In this document: in pieces, positions 47,868-60,229 of the stretch
Layout of the letters: every line of letters starts with the position of its first letter
How positions within the stretch are numbered: position 1 is the stretch's first letter
Source of the DNA: Fallopia convolvulus
Lineage: Eukaryota > Streptophyta > Magnoliopsida > Caryophyllales > Polygonaceae
Reading direction: 5' to 3'
DNA: 64,000 nucleotides
Assembly: GCA_964016875.1 (NCBI GenBank)
Contig: OZ024718.1
Coordinates: 9,305,001 to 9,369,000 of the forward strand
The notes under the pieces: generated by a model
Database searches by the model: none
What the model was told of the DNA's origin: nothing
What the model saw: only the letters and a program-made list of their open reading frames with translations
Position numbers and translations under genes: made by a program

Positions 47868-48291
47868 CGTCGAAGCGTGCGCTCGGGATGCTTTGTCGAT
47901 CGAAGACGTCTTAAGTCTAGGATTTATTACCTCTACCGTTTGAGCCTTAGCTCAGTTGTTTTACTTAAATGATGTACCTTATATGATAACGATGTGAATA
48001 AAATATGCTTGGTTTGCTACTCTTACTTATACAAGAAAAGAAATAAGGACGAGCAAGTAATAACATAAGCAAATGCCATTCATTAGATAAAACACCGCAA
48101 CATGGAAATCACACAACAAGTAGTTTTCACATAATCAAGTTGACCACAAGCAAGCTATGAAGGGAAAGTACTGGAATAAAGGTAAACAAACAACTAACGA
48201 TAGATGACCTCGAACGTCTTGCGTATCACGTGCGGAGGCTTTCTGCTAGGAGTGCTTAAGAAGTTTACGTTCCGAGTGGGGAATACTTCTT
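47868..48291. other. element E sequence downstream of integrase
   Basis: Part of element E (minus-strand 3' region after the integrase stop). AT-rich, no gene seen. Confidence 0.45.
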
Positions 48292-48490
48292 TTAGAAGTG
48301 ATACTTCTTTAGGTGTATCGCGTTCCAACTCCGTGGGATAGCGTCGCCATCTTTGGATTCGAATTGGTACGCGCCTTGATCGACGACCCTGGTTATCTTG
48401 TACGACCCTTCCCACACTGGGGCTAGCTTGCCCGATTTGGTTTCATGGGTGTTTTGAAAGACTTTTCGTAGGATCCAGTCGCCAACTCGG
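48292..48490 (-). pseudogene. integrase C-terminal piece of element E
   Basis: The minus-strand frame reads HRVGDWILRKVFQNT, then GKLAPVWEGSYKI and PRSWNAIHLKKYHF, the Tat-type integrase tail. It joins the sequence at 54705-54918 across element D (SYNQNIRIRTFR on the far side). The 5' part of the 98-codon frame here is element D's LTR, not integrase. Confidence 0.85.
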
Positions 48491-48892
48491 TGTTGAGAGG
48501 GTTTCTTGACAACAAATAAATTTATAATCAAGACCCCGCTGTGTATAGCGAAGTCAGGTTCGTCCACGGGAGAAAGTCTTAGTGTCAAGTTCTATTACTT
48601 GGAGCACAAACAAGAGAAAAAAAAGCAATGATTTTTATATCAAAGAAGAAAAATTCTAAGGTTTAGGTATCCTCACAACAACAATTATGCATACTATAAC
48701 CAATGAAACATAAAGATCATGCTTTTATCACATAAAGGTGTCAACTTTCGTCAACCTAAGCAAGTAAATCAACTAACTTTCGTTCAATCAATAAACTTAC
48801 TATCTAATCTCTTCTACTTCAATTAGGATAGATCCGCTTTCGCTTCAAAACCCTAAATTGACTATTCTGATCCAAGGTTTCCGCTTTCGCTT
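48491..48892 (-). repeat. truncated 3' LTR of element D
   Basis: About 400 bp homologous to 52238-52639. Homology stops at about 48892, where a 52-bp palindrome begins. The rest of the LTR and the polypurine tract are deleted. Confidence 0.85.
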
Positions 48893-48939
48893 ACGGGAGG
48901 CAACCCACTTTTATAAAAGCAGGTTGCCTCCCGTAAGCG
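48888..48939. other. 52-bp near-perfect palindrome at the truncated LTR edge
   Basis: Arms 48888-48905 (CGCTTACGGGAGGCAACC) and 48922-48939 pair over 18 bp without mismatch. The centre CTTTTATAAAAG is itself a palindrome. Only two base pairs between arm and centre fail to match. Confidence 0.9.
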
Positions 48940-48981
48940 CTATGTTTAACGTCATTAGCCCGACGAACTTACCTTAGCAGA

Positions 48982-51794
48982 TCAGGGCGGCTTCCATCCA
49001 GCTTTTTCGGTATCAAAAGAAACCCCATACTTAGCCTGAAAAACATCATAGCTTCTCTCTAGGACATGTGGTCCTTTATCATCCATAAGTATGCTTGGTA
49101 ATCCTACAACAGGGTTAGTAAAATCCGAAAACCACGGAGGTTTTGACTCCTTTACAAGACTAACAGTAGGTTTTAATATAGAACAAGGATAGGAAAAGGG
49201 ATCATGACCAGAATCAATTGGATAAGAGCAAGAAAACTCACCTGGGCCGCTCAGAGGATGACTCGTTACCGAGGGTATGTGGGTCGTTACCGAGCCTGCT
49301 GGATTTGGAAGTGGCTCGATGTCGTACCTGGATCCACCTCCCACCTCGTTTTCCTTCAGGTAAGGGTCGTTACCGACCCATGATGGGTCAGTAGGCTCCT
49401 CAGTAAGTGTGATTTCCTTGCATTTGCCCATTTCAGTACTCAGGGGAGGGTCGATACCAAACCATGGTGGGTCGGTAAGTCCTTCAGTACTACAATTAGC
49501 AACCTCATTCACGGCCGGATTGAAATGAAATTCGACCTTCTCTTCTCCAATATCAAACGTGAGAAGTCCTTTCCTAACATCTACACGTGCCCCTGCGGTG
49601 GCTAAGAATGGTCTTCCAAGAATGATTGGTACCACAAGGTCCTCAGGCATATCTAGAACAATGAAGTCGTTTGGGACAAAGAATTTTCCAACTTGGATAG
49701 GGACATCGTCTACGACTCCAGTTGCTTTTACAAAAGATCCATCTGCCATGTAGAGATTCATATCAACAGGCTCCAGTGGTCCCATGTTAGCCTTGGTCCA
49801 GATGGACAATAGTAATAAATTGGCACTGGCACCTAGATCACATAGAGCTTTAAAAAGGTGAGTCCCAATACTAATTGAAATTGCAAACTTACCTGGATCA
49901 CTGAGTTTTTCAGGGAGTTTTATAGATCGGACTTCACTTGACAACTTTGAGATAGATCTTTTCCTGCTCAAAATCTCTTTCAAAAATTTAGTGTAGGCAG
50001 GCATTTCATTAAGGGCTTTAGTAAATGGAATTGAAATATTTAACCCCTGGAGAATTTTAACAAAGCGTCTAAACTTTCCTTCCGTGACATCATTAGACTT
50101 CTTAATCAGGAAAGGAAGAGTTTTTGATGGACTCGGGATAGAGAGAGACCCGGATCGAGGCCCTACCGAATCGACAAGAAGGTCGATCGGTATAGATGAA
50201 GGGTCGGTACCGACCTGAGAGCTCGGTTCAGAATACTTACCTGGCATGGATGGCTCGATATCGACATTTGTAGGGTCGGTAACGAATGGTTGAGCCTCGA
50301 TATCGACCCTGTTAGGGTCGGTAACAAGCCGGACTGGGGCGTCGACTTTGTTGTCGTGCTCGTTCTCTTTAGGTTTGGCTCGATCTAGCAATTCCCTTCC
50401 GCTCCTTAGGTGTATAGCTGCAATCTGTCCTCTAGGTTTTTCATTGGGGCGGCCTGGGAGTTGACCCTGAGGTCTTGGAATCTGGACAACTAGGTTACCA
50501 AGTTGGGAGTTGACGCTCTTTTTCCAGATATCGAACTCTCCCCACCGTTTCATTTGATTATTGAGGTTAGCTTGGACTCCATTGATTTCATTCTTCACTC
50601 CATTGATCCCTTCATGAAGTCCTTGCACCCAGGATGGCGTCTCTTGATAGCCCGAGGGTCTGTAAGGAGGAACCCTTTGTTCTGGCTGAGGAGGTTGGCT
50701 CCCTTGGCCATAGTTGCCCCAGGTGGGATGATTGTTATTCCTCCCTGCATAAAAAGTATTACATTGGTTCCTATATGGACCTCTCATATAGTTAGCTTCT
50801 TCATATGCCTCAGCAGCACGAACCTGTTGCAAGTTAGTGCAGGCGGAAGTAGCATGGGATTGAGACCCACATTCAAGACAAGATGGAGATGATTTAAGAT
50901 AACTTACCTGCTTTTTCAATCGGTTGATCTCGTCTTGCAAGAATTGGTGCTTTACTTCAGGGTCGACCTCATCCTTGTTCGGATTGTAGAGCCTTCGTTG
51001 GGGCTGATGGGCTTGCTGTGTGCCATACATTGCATCATAATTTGTCAATTTGTCAAGCAATGCCCACGCCGCATCGGGATCCATCTCTATGAAACCGCAA
51101 GCAGTGTGCAGGTTGATGCGGTTTTTCGTCTCAGCATTGATCCCTTGGAAGAAGATTTCTTGGAGTACATATTGTGGTTGCCGCGCCCATGAGTAAGGCA
51201 CTGTCTAAGCATCTCCTTGAATCTCTCCCATGTCTCCACAAAGGTCTCATTAGGCAGCTAGTGATAGGAGGTGATACGCTTCCTTAACTCCGTAGTCTTG
51301 GCAGGTGGGAAGAACTTTGTCATGAACAAGTCATGCAGAGTTTCCCATTTCTTTATTGACTTGGGAGGCAGGCTCTCTAACCAGCTCAGGGCCTTTCCTG
51401 CAAGAGACCACTTAAAAGCTTTCAACAGAACATATTCCAAAGAGACACCGTTAGCAGCAATAGTTTCACATAAATCAAGGAAATTTCTAATATGTTCTAT
51501 TGGGCACTCAGTGGGTTTTCCCTCAAACTGAGCCCTTTTGATCAAGGATATGAATTAAGGTTTGATCTCAAAGGTCTTTTCTATCTCGGGAAGCTCAATA
51601 GCGGATTCTTGCATCCTCAGTTCTGGATGCATATATTGCTTAGCATTCTTTGGATAGACATTCAACTGCTCTTGCAAACAGACAGTGTTCGCTCATTCAC
51701 GTTCAGCAGTAGCGTCTTGATCAGCTTGTAACGCCTCCATCTACCTCTGGAGAGCGGCCATCTGTTGTGCCATCTCTTCAGGTGTCATGGCCAT
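48982..51794 (-). pseudogene. element D gag-protease (Athila-like), N-terminal part broken
   Basis: The first ATG is at 51794 (MAMTPEEMAQQMAALQ); early stops fall near 51740-51550. A gag core follows at 51545-51258 (LKAFKWSLAGKALSWLESLP, LHDLFMTKFFPPAKT), then a stop. A 739-codon open frame runs 51201-48982. It carries more gag (LQEIFFQGI), a zinc knuckle CLECGSQSHATSACT, a Pro/Asp-rich linker with repeated TDPxxxxIE-type units, and an aspartic protease (ALCDLGASANLLLLSIW ... IILGRPFLATAGA) with the DLGAS form usual for Athila. No RT, RNase H or integrase follows. The repeated units are the translation of GGTCGGTACCGACC-like DNA. Confidence 0.85.
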
Positions 51795-52237
51795 GGCTTT
51801 GCGTACTCTTAATCGTCGATGGAAGGATCGCTCGGGTTTAGAGTCTACTACTGGATAACAGAAAACTCGGGTTCCTTCAGCTGGCATACACTGTAAGCAA
51901 GAACAAAAACAAAAACAAAAGCAAAAGCAAAACGGGTTCTCAAAGGAGGGTTGGTACCGAGGCCTAGAGGGTCGGTATCGAGCCTACAGTGATCCCGTAA
52001 AACAAAAACTGAAAAGAACGAAACTGAAGTCTGTCAACAGGGTCGGTACCGACTTGGGTAGGGTCGGTATCGACTCGACAGTGAACTTGAAAATAAACAG
52101 ACAAAGAAGGAAAACTGGATTCGCCGGCAGGGTCGATACCGACCCTAGGGGGTCGTTACCGACTCGGAGGTGTCCCGAAAAACGCTAAAAGAACAAAACT
52201 TGGCACTTTTGAAATCTCTTCGGCGACGGCGCCAATT
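51795..52237 (-). other. leader of element D with primer-binding site
   Basis: A non-coding leader holding six GGTCGGTACCGACC-like modules (about 51950-52175). The primer-binding site TGGCGCCGTCGCCG is the complement of about 52221-52234. Confidence 0.7.
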
Positions 52238-54704
52238 TTTTGAGAGGGTTTCTTGACAACAAATAAATTTTATAATCAAGACCCCGTTGTGTATAGCGAA
52301 GTCAGGTGCGTCCACGGGAGAAAGTCTTAGTGTCAAGTTCTATTACTTGGAGCACAAGCAAGAGAAAAAAAAACAAGGATTTTTATATCAAGGAAGAGAA
52401 ATTCTAAGGTTTAGTTATCCCCACAACAACAATTATGCATACTATAGCCAATGAAACATAAAGATCATGCTTTTATCACATAAAGGTGTCAACTTTCGTC
52501 AACCTAAGCAAGTAAATCAACTAACTTTCGTTCAATCAATAAACTTACTATCTAATCTCTTCTACTTCAATTAGGATAGATCCGCTTTCGCTTCAAAACC
52601 CTAAATTGACTATTCTGATCCAAGGTTTCTGCTTTTGCTTCAACTATGAATGAGAAATTCCCTTCAACTTTCGTTTCAAGGATTAAGAGCAAGAGAATAG
52701 ATTCATGCAATAAAAACAATCAAGACATGATCAAAAACAAGCATGCACAACCATTGTTGGGTTTAACCTTAACCTTTGAGAGAAAGAACTACTCAGACAT
52801 CACAATTGAAAACAAACAACTGAATTAAATAAAAGAGAACTTTGAATATAAACAAACCGTTCCTCCACAATCTCCACTTGTCTCTCCCCTCTCTTCTCAC
52901 GCCCCCTCTCCCATGCCTCTCTAACATGAATGATGATCAAACTAAAGAGGGAACAAGAGTATTTATAGAGAAACTAATCTATCTAAGAGCTATCTCTAAG
53001 GAAATAAATCTTCTAATAAGATATATTCCTTCTATCTATTTGATACGCTGGTTTTAGCACAACGTAAGTATGTATTTTTATTAGGATTTCTGTGTGTTTT
53101 AGGCTAGATTAGAGTGTTTATTTGTAATATCAGAAAAGCCTACTGTTGAAGATTTTGAAGACAGAAGTCCTAAATTCAAGCTGGAGATTTTACGAAGAAG
53201 ACCCGCGCCCTCGGGTATGGACCCGAGACCACGGTGACGAGAAGATTCGAGAGAGTTGAAGACCCGCGACCGCGTGTCGGGACCGCGCTCACGGGTGATT
53301 AGGATCCCGCAGATGTCGAGAGATTGAAGAACCCGCGCTCGCGGGTGGCGATGTTCCAGCGCGCCGACTCGTTTTATTCTATCTTATGTTATTTTTATAT
53401 CTTTAGGTTATTTCGGTTGTTTTCCTAGTATTTAAGCCTAGTTTTGTAGCAGACTTTACAATCTAGCATACTTTTGGAGAATTTTACTTTAACCTAGTTT
53501 TATTTTCTATTATGGAGAACTAATCTTCTTTGGGGTTTGTTTGATCAAAGAAGCCTTTTTATTGAATTCGTGAGATTCTGGTAACTTTTCTATCCTTTAG
53601 TTAATATCAAAACTCTTGTTTTAATTCCATGATCTATGTTTGATTTTATGAGCCTGATCAACTTGTTTGATTGACTTAGATCTACTGTTTGGATTAGGTT
53701 TGATTGTTGTCTGTGCAATCTTATTTATCCTTGAAACAACTCTTTTCCAGGACCGTGGACTGGAATTGAGAAAGAGTGTTTGATTGTTATTTTATGCATG
53801 AGACTCGTAGCTTGATTGCATGATTTGATATCCTATTATCCTTATACTTTGCATGATTTGAATTAAGCGTTCTTGTTCATATCATAATTTCGCTTGGACC
53901 GTGGACAAGCGGAAATCTTTTATAAGGATTGGAATTAACCTGAGAATTATAGAAAAGTGGATGAATCAATGATCGAATGATTAAAAATGTGGAATTGATT
54001 GAATGAACTCTGCTTTCCTTTAATTGATTTGAAATCTAATACTGTTTGCTTGCTTAAACCCCAAAACCCTTGTTTTGTTCTTTGCTGATTGTTCAGAATA
54101 CCGATTCTCTTGGGTTCGATCCCTTACTTGCATGCTATACTTGGTTTGTAGTTTAGGGTAATTTATTTTTGATCTTGGCAACAACGACTTTAGCCGAGTC
54201 ACTATCTAAGGACATAAAAGGAAATAGGATAAAAGTGCATTTAAATGCGCCAACTCGGTCTTCTCTACGACATGGGATGCCTCGGTATTGAACTGCGCAC
54301 CTCGGTACCGACCTGTTACAGCACTACGAACAACCTAGAGTAAAACTTGCGTAGCGAGTTCGTTACAACTCCGTTTGACTCGATTCTTTTTCCTATGTCT
54401 TTGTAACGAATTTCTATACCTCTTTCCAAGTTCAAACTTGATCTTCACTTCTTTATTTGAGTGCTTTTCTTAGGCTTTGCTTCATTCTTGAGTGCTATCT
54501 TCAAGTGATTTCTTCCTTTCTTCAAAATATGCTTCAAAACAGCTTATAAAACCTACAAAACACCACCAAAGCTTATGTAGACTCCATATCTTAAGAAAAT
54601 ACGAAAACCTACACAAACGACTCAAAACAAAACACAAAACTAAAGAAAAAGACTCAAACATACTAAAACACACCTTAAAAACACGAGTAAAAAGGCGGAC
54701 ATCA
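52238..54704 (-). repeat. 5' LTR of element D, containing a solo LTR
   Basis: The LTR proper is about 1.3 kb after removing 53041-54201. Its 3' part is homologous to 48491-48892. It contains CGCTTTCGC-type motifs and a CGGTACCG palindrome at 54303. Confidence 0.85.
53041..54201 (+). mobile_element. solo LTR inside element D's LTR, 1.2 kb
   Basis: It starts TGATACGCTGG and ends TTAGCCGAGTCA. Flanks are CTATT/CTATC (4 of 5). A GC-rich block at 53210-53370 has repeated CCCGCGCTCGCGGGT-like palindromes in an otherwise AT-rich sequence. Confidence 0.65.
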
Positions 54705-57700
54705 CTCGAAAAGTCCGAATCCTGATGTTCTGGTTGTAGCTTCGGACGACCTGTTGTTGGTGTCTATCTAGACTTAATCGGGTATGGTTGCGAAGCTCGT
54801 CAGAAGTATCCAGGTCCGCCAACAATTCCAAACGATTCTGTTCTTTAGTCAAGAAGCTAGCGCAAGCTGTAGGGATGAGAATCTCGACGGGAATGACCGC
54901 TTCACACCCATGCGTCAATGAGAAGGGAGATTGACCAGTTGTTACTTTAGGCGTCGTTCAATCGGCCCAGAGGACGTAGGGTAGCTCATCGGCCCAGTTT
55001 CTCTTGGCCTTCGCGAGACGCTTCTTCAGGTTATTTATGATCACCTTGTTGCTACCTTCGGCTTGTCCATTAGACTGGGGGTAGCGAGGTGTCGAAGTGA
55101 CTAGATTGATGTTCCAGCGACTGTAGTCTGCAGAAGTCTCTGGTTCTCTGACTTATGAACTAAGACCCATTGTAGCATACAATCTCCAAAGGCACCCCGA
55201 AACGACAAAGGATGTTTCTAATGATAAAGGAAATCACCTGTTTATCCTTGATCTCTCGATAAGCCTCGGCTTCAATCCACTTGGAGAAGTAATCAGTCAT
55301 GGCGAGGAAAAACACTCTTTGTCCGGATGAAGGGGTAGCTTCCCGACTATGTCCATTCCCCAACGCATGAATGGCCATGGCGTGAGTGTGGGGTAGAGTG
55401 GTTCGGGAGGTTGGCGAGCCGTTGGTGTGTCTCTGGCAGGCGTCGCATTTACGACAGAAGTCTACATCATCTTTTCTCATGGTAGGCCAGTACCACCCCT
55501 GACGAATAGCTTTGTTGGATAAACTTATTCCTCCTGTATGGTTCCCACAATCTCCTTCATGAAGCTCCCCGAGAAGTTTCTGAATGCCTCCCTTGGTTAA
55601 GCAACACTGGAGTGTACCCACTGTTGATCGGTGGAAAAGCATCCCATTCTCGACTGTGAATCGCGTAGCTTTCATCTTCAGCAGCTTAGCCTCGGTTTTA
55701 TCTCCTGGAAGCTTCCCTTCGACCAACCAATCAAGGTACGGTTGGGTCCAGGGTTCTTCACTAACTTCGGAAGGGACGAGGGAATTTTCTTCATGACCCG
55801 GACCGTCTAGAGATAGATCTGGGTCAGGGTCATTTCGGAAGCTCCTAGCGTCAATATCGTCACTGCTCATGAAGATGTCTTCGCGGGGCATGGACCCGAG
55901 AGGGGAACGTTTTCGGTCATGCTAAGAGATTTCTCAACGTCATTGGCACGGGTTCTTCCAATGCATTGGGATTACAGGATATTCATCAGGGTCGATGGCC
56001 GAAGCAAGGCGAGCAAGGGAATCTGCTTGAGCGTTCTGCTCTCTTGGGATCTATGTGAAGGATATCTTCTCAAACTGAGGGGTTAGACCTTTCACCACGT
56101 CTAGATAAGCCATCATTCTTTCGTCCCTGGCTTCATACAACCCCAAAATTTGGTTGATTATCAACAATGAATCACAATTGACCTCAATCTGCTGTATGGC
56201 TAAGTCTCTGGCAAAAGTCAGACCAAAGATTAGAGCCTCGTACTCAACTTCATTATTCGTGGCTTCGAAAGTGCATCTCACAAATTGTGCCACCCTATCC
56301 CCCTGTGTTGATTTTAGGACTACTCCTATCCATGTTCCCCCAGCGTTGGAGGCGCCATCTGTATGAAGCGTCCATTTGACTGGAGACTTAGCTTCTAGCG
56401 TCATCAATTCTGCTGGTTCCGTTCTTTCTTCCGTAGTAGGGCTAAAATCAACCACAAAATCAGCCAGTTCTTGGGATTTTGTGCGGTTCTAGGCTCATAT
56501 TGGATGTCGAATCCACTCAAATGGATCGCCCACTTGGCCATTCTTCCCGTAAATTCGGGTTTGTGCATGACCGTCTTCAAGGGGTGCGTGGTTCACACCA
56601 CGATCGTGTGTGCCTCAAAGTATGGGCGGAGTTTATTGGAGCACATGACCAATGCTAACACCAATTTTTCCAGGGAAGAATAACGGGTTTCAGCTGGCAA
56701 GAGAGTTCTACTTACGTAGTATACGGGTTGCTGCTGCCCATCCTGTTCACGGACTAGCACTCCACTGATGGCTTGCTTGGTGACAGCCATGTACAAGGGT
56801 AAAGTTTCTCCTTCTTCCGGCTTCGCTAAGATCAGAGGATCGGAGAAGTATCTCTTCAATTCTTGGAAAGCTTCCTCATGTCTGGCGGTCCATTGGAAGC
56901 ACTTCGTAGAATAGACGGTAGCGATCCGCTGACTTGGAATTGTTATTTGACTCAGACCTGTTCTAAAAAAGTCGAGGTGTTTCGATGAATCTTTTCTGGG
57001 CTTGCTTCTATTCCTCTCTGGGTGACCAAATACCCAAGGAATTTTCCAGACTTCACGCCGAAGGCACACTTTTGCGGATTCAGCTTCACGTTATATTGCT
57101 TTAGGATCTCGAAAGCTTCTTCTAGGTGATGTCGGTGATCTACTGCTTTCTTTGATTTGATGAGCATGTCATCTATATATACCTCCATAGTCTCCCCAAT
57201 TTGGCTTTGGAACATTTTATTCACTAGCCTTTGGTACGTGGCTCCGGCGTTCCGTAGTCCAAAGGGAATTACCTTGTAACAGTAGGTTCCTTTGCTAGTT
57301 ATGAAAGATGTCTTCTCCTGGTCGCTTTCTTCCATCTGGATCTGGTTGTAACCACTAAAGGCGTCAATGAAGGTCAACAATTCATGGCCCGTCGTGGCAT
57401 CTACCAAGGAGTCTATGTGAGGCAACGGAAATGAATCCTTGGGACAAGCCTTGTTCAAATCCGTGAAGTCTACACACATCCTCCATTATGTATTTTTCTT
57501 GGGTAAAACGACTACATTAGCTAACCGTTCTGGATACTTGACTTCCTTAATCTTCCCAGTCTCCATCAGCTTTCCTACTTCTTCATCTACTATCTTGTTT
57601 CTTTCAGCGGCGAATTTCCTTCGTTTCTATTTTATCGGTGGGTGACCGGGGTCCACGTTCAGCTTGTGTGTGATGATCTCCGGATCAATTCCCACCATGT

Positions 57701-58345
57701 CCTCGTGGGACCATGTAAAGCGTTCCGCGTTTTCACTGAAGAAGTCTACCAGCTCATTTCTCATGGGTAACTCCAAATCTCTTCCAACCTTTACGGACCG
57801 ACTAAGGTCTGATTGGTCTAGGACCACTTCTTCTACCTGTTCATCTTTCTTTTCTTTTTCTTTTGGAATGGTAGAATCAGTGGCTTCCTTTAATTTGTAT
57901 GCCGACTTCTGACTGGCGGTCGGTTTTAATGCCGACTTATAACACTCTCTTGACGTTCTTTGGTCTCCTCGAATCTCTTGAACCCCCCACGGCATTGGGA
58001 ACTTTACTGTCTGGTGGTAGGTGGAGGGGACAACCCTCATGTCATGAAGCCATGGCCTCCCCATTATTACATTATAACAAGAAGGACAATACATGACGGA
58101 GTACCTAACCTGGATATTCACGCCCTTCGCATATGTGGGAAGGATGATGTCTCCTACTGTGTGTTTCGCTTCTCCGCTGAATCCATGAGCGCGGTCGGGT
58201 TCTTTTCTACGTCTTTCTCGCTCAACCCCATTTCTTTCAGTGCTCCTAGCGTCATGAGGTTGGTCGAACTTCCGGTATCAATGAGAACCCGCTTCACCAA
58301 GACATTCCCCATCGAGAGAGATATCACAAGACCGTCATGGTAAGG
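54705..58345 (-). pseudogene. element E pol: protease, RT, RNase H, second RNase H, integrase (broken)
   Basis: Protease lies at about 58290-57960 (VLIDTGSSTN, then YNVIMGRPWLH). RT is at 57627-56950 with PFGLRNAGATYQ and an intact YIDD box (complement of about 57179-57168). RNase H follows (about 57069-56593), then a second archaeal-like RNase H at 56455-56051 (ATNNEVEYEALIFGL), a Tat hallmark. Integrase (55891-54705) has HHCC residues (LHEGDCGNH ... CRKCDACQRH) and MTDYFSKW, but the second catalytic Asp box reads VCYNGS instead of SDNG. Frames break several times. The integrase tail is displaced to 48292-48490 by element D. Confidence 0.88.
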
Positions 58346-58349
58346 TCCT

Positions 58350-60143
58350 TCAAGACCGTTGATGTCATCCTCATCAAAGTGTATCGCGAAATTGATGATG
58401 TCTTTCTTCATCTTCATGGGGCGATGGAAAGCATTTTCTCGTACGTTCCTCTTGACTGCCAAATATGTGAGGCCGCATACACTTGATCCTCTGGTGATCA
58501 CGTTCACAACCTTGGCGGGTACTGGCGACACTGGCCTTCCCGTGCGTGAGGCTTCTACCACATCTGGGGGAACCTGTGCGTTGGGTGCTACTTCTGTGAT
58601 CCTTCCTCGAGATACGAGGTAGGCAATCTCTATTCTCAGCGCTACGCATTCTTTGGTTATATGACCGTAATCGCCATGGAAATCGCACCATTTGCTCATA
58701 TCCTTGTTCGGGTAGGGCTTTTCGTTTCTCTTTGGCCACCTAACGCCCCGTATCGTCAGAGATATATTCTTCACGAGTTCCTCGGGGGATATACCCAGGT
58801 TGAACTCGTCGTACTTCGGTGGTAATGGCTTGGCAGGTCTGGCCTCGGCGACGTTTACCTTCACCGCATCAGGGAGAGGACGCCGGTTCGGTTGATCGCG
58901 GCGTTCCCGACGGTGATCCGGTGCTGCTTTCTTTTCCACCCTCTCCTAGACGCTTACAGGCTTCCTCATCTTCAGATCTTCTTCAAGTCTGATTTGAGCT
59001 AGAGCCTTGGTTTGAACATCTTCAAAATTGTGGCAAGGGTGCCTGGTAAGTTCTTTGTAGAGATCTCCATCTTGGTTAACCCCCTGATGGAAAGCTTCCA
59101 TAGTAGTCGGCACGTCACAGTGCGGGATGGAGATCTTCTCTCGGTTGAATTTGTCTAAGTACTCTCGGGTGGATTCTTTCGGCTTCTAGATAACTCGGTA
59201 CAAATCGCTAGACTGTTTCTCGAACCTTCGGTTGCTAGCGAATTGGACCCTGAAGGAATCCATTAACTCAGCAAAGGAACAGATACTTCCTCGTGGAAGA
59301 TTGACGAACCACTTCAAAGCCGGTCTTGCGAGGGCCGCTCCGAAGACCTTACACATCAGTGCTTCGCGAGAGTGATATGGGACGACACTGGTCATCATCT
59401 TCTGCTTGAATATAGCTACGTGCTCGTCAGGGTCTCCCGTGCCGTCATAGGGACTCATGCTGGGTACCGAGAACTTCTTTGGTATCTCGACCTGGGCGAT
59501 ATGAGGAGCGAAGGGTGACTCGTCGTAACCGTCAGCCGTTTCTTTCCCAATGGGTCGAGGGACCCCAAGTATCTTCGCCAATTGCTCGATGAACATCTTG
59601 AATTGGTTTCGGACGATGTTTTCTAGGTCTCGGGGATGACGGAGGTCTCAATCCTCATCGTCATCCATGATGTCGTCTTCAAAGCGTCGAGGGCACCTCT
59701 CGCGCTGATCGAAGGCGAATGGGTGATCTTGCCTCTTCGCCGGTAGGGTTGCCTTGCGCAGGGGTGAAAGACGGTACCCCAGGGACAGTTGTTGGTGGGG
59801 TAACGAACTCCGTGACGGAGGATCTCTCGCGCCCACCGGTAGGGTTTCCAGAGGAGCCTTCTCCCCCACTGTTTCGGGCTCGATCCGTCATTCGGGCGCG
59901 CGGGCCGACGGAAGAAATGGATCAGAGTTGAGAGCGCAAACCTTCATTATCGGTGGTTAATTGCTCGATGCTAGTCTTGTGCTTCTCATTGCAAGCACGT
60001 TGGTCCATTAGTTCCTTCTCCAGAGCTTGAAGCCTCTGGGCGAACTCAGATAACTCGAGGCGGAGCGCTGCTGATGCGTCTTGGCGTGCACCTCCGTCAC
60101 CCCTAGTGTCTTGCTCTTGGTTACCTTTGTTGGAGTTGCTCAT
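58350..60143 (-). pseudogene. element E gag (broken)
   Basis: The ATG at 60143 opens MSNSNKGNQEQD with a coiled-coil region (LQALEKELMDQRACNEKH); the frame stops at about 59922. A frame-shifted middle and a gag core at 59596-59186 (FSVPSMSPYDGTGDPDEH, ALKWFVNLPRGSI) follow, then stops at about 59186 and 58950 (both TAG). A zinc knuckle CDFHGDYGHITKEC lies at about 58687-58646. Several stops look like CAG to TAG changes. Confidence 0.85.
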
Positions 60144-60229
60144 GGTGACCTTTTGGATGTTTTCCGATCTGGAAAGGTGAACCCTTTTCGATCGTAGGGC
60201 CCCATGGTGGGCGCCAAATTGTTTTGGAA

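Larger units (their letters stand above)
48491..54704 (-). mobile_element. element D: Athila-like, gag-protease-only retrotransposon inside element E's integrase
   Basis: On the minus strand it begins TGATGTCCGCC at 54704 and ends CTCTCAACA at 48491. Flanks are CTCGG/CTCGA (4 of 5 bases), and the host reading frame resumes on both sides. The 5' LTR (52238-54704) is complete but holds a solo LTR. The 3' LTR survives only as about 400 bp. The primer-binding site is TGGCGCCGTCGCCG (minus, next to 52238). Only gag and protease are present, so the element is non-autonomous. Confidence 0.85.
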
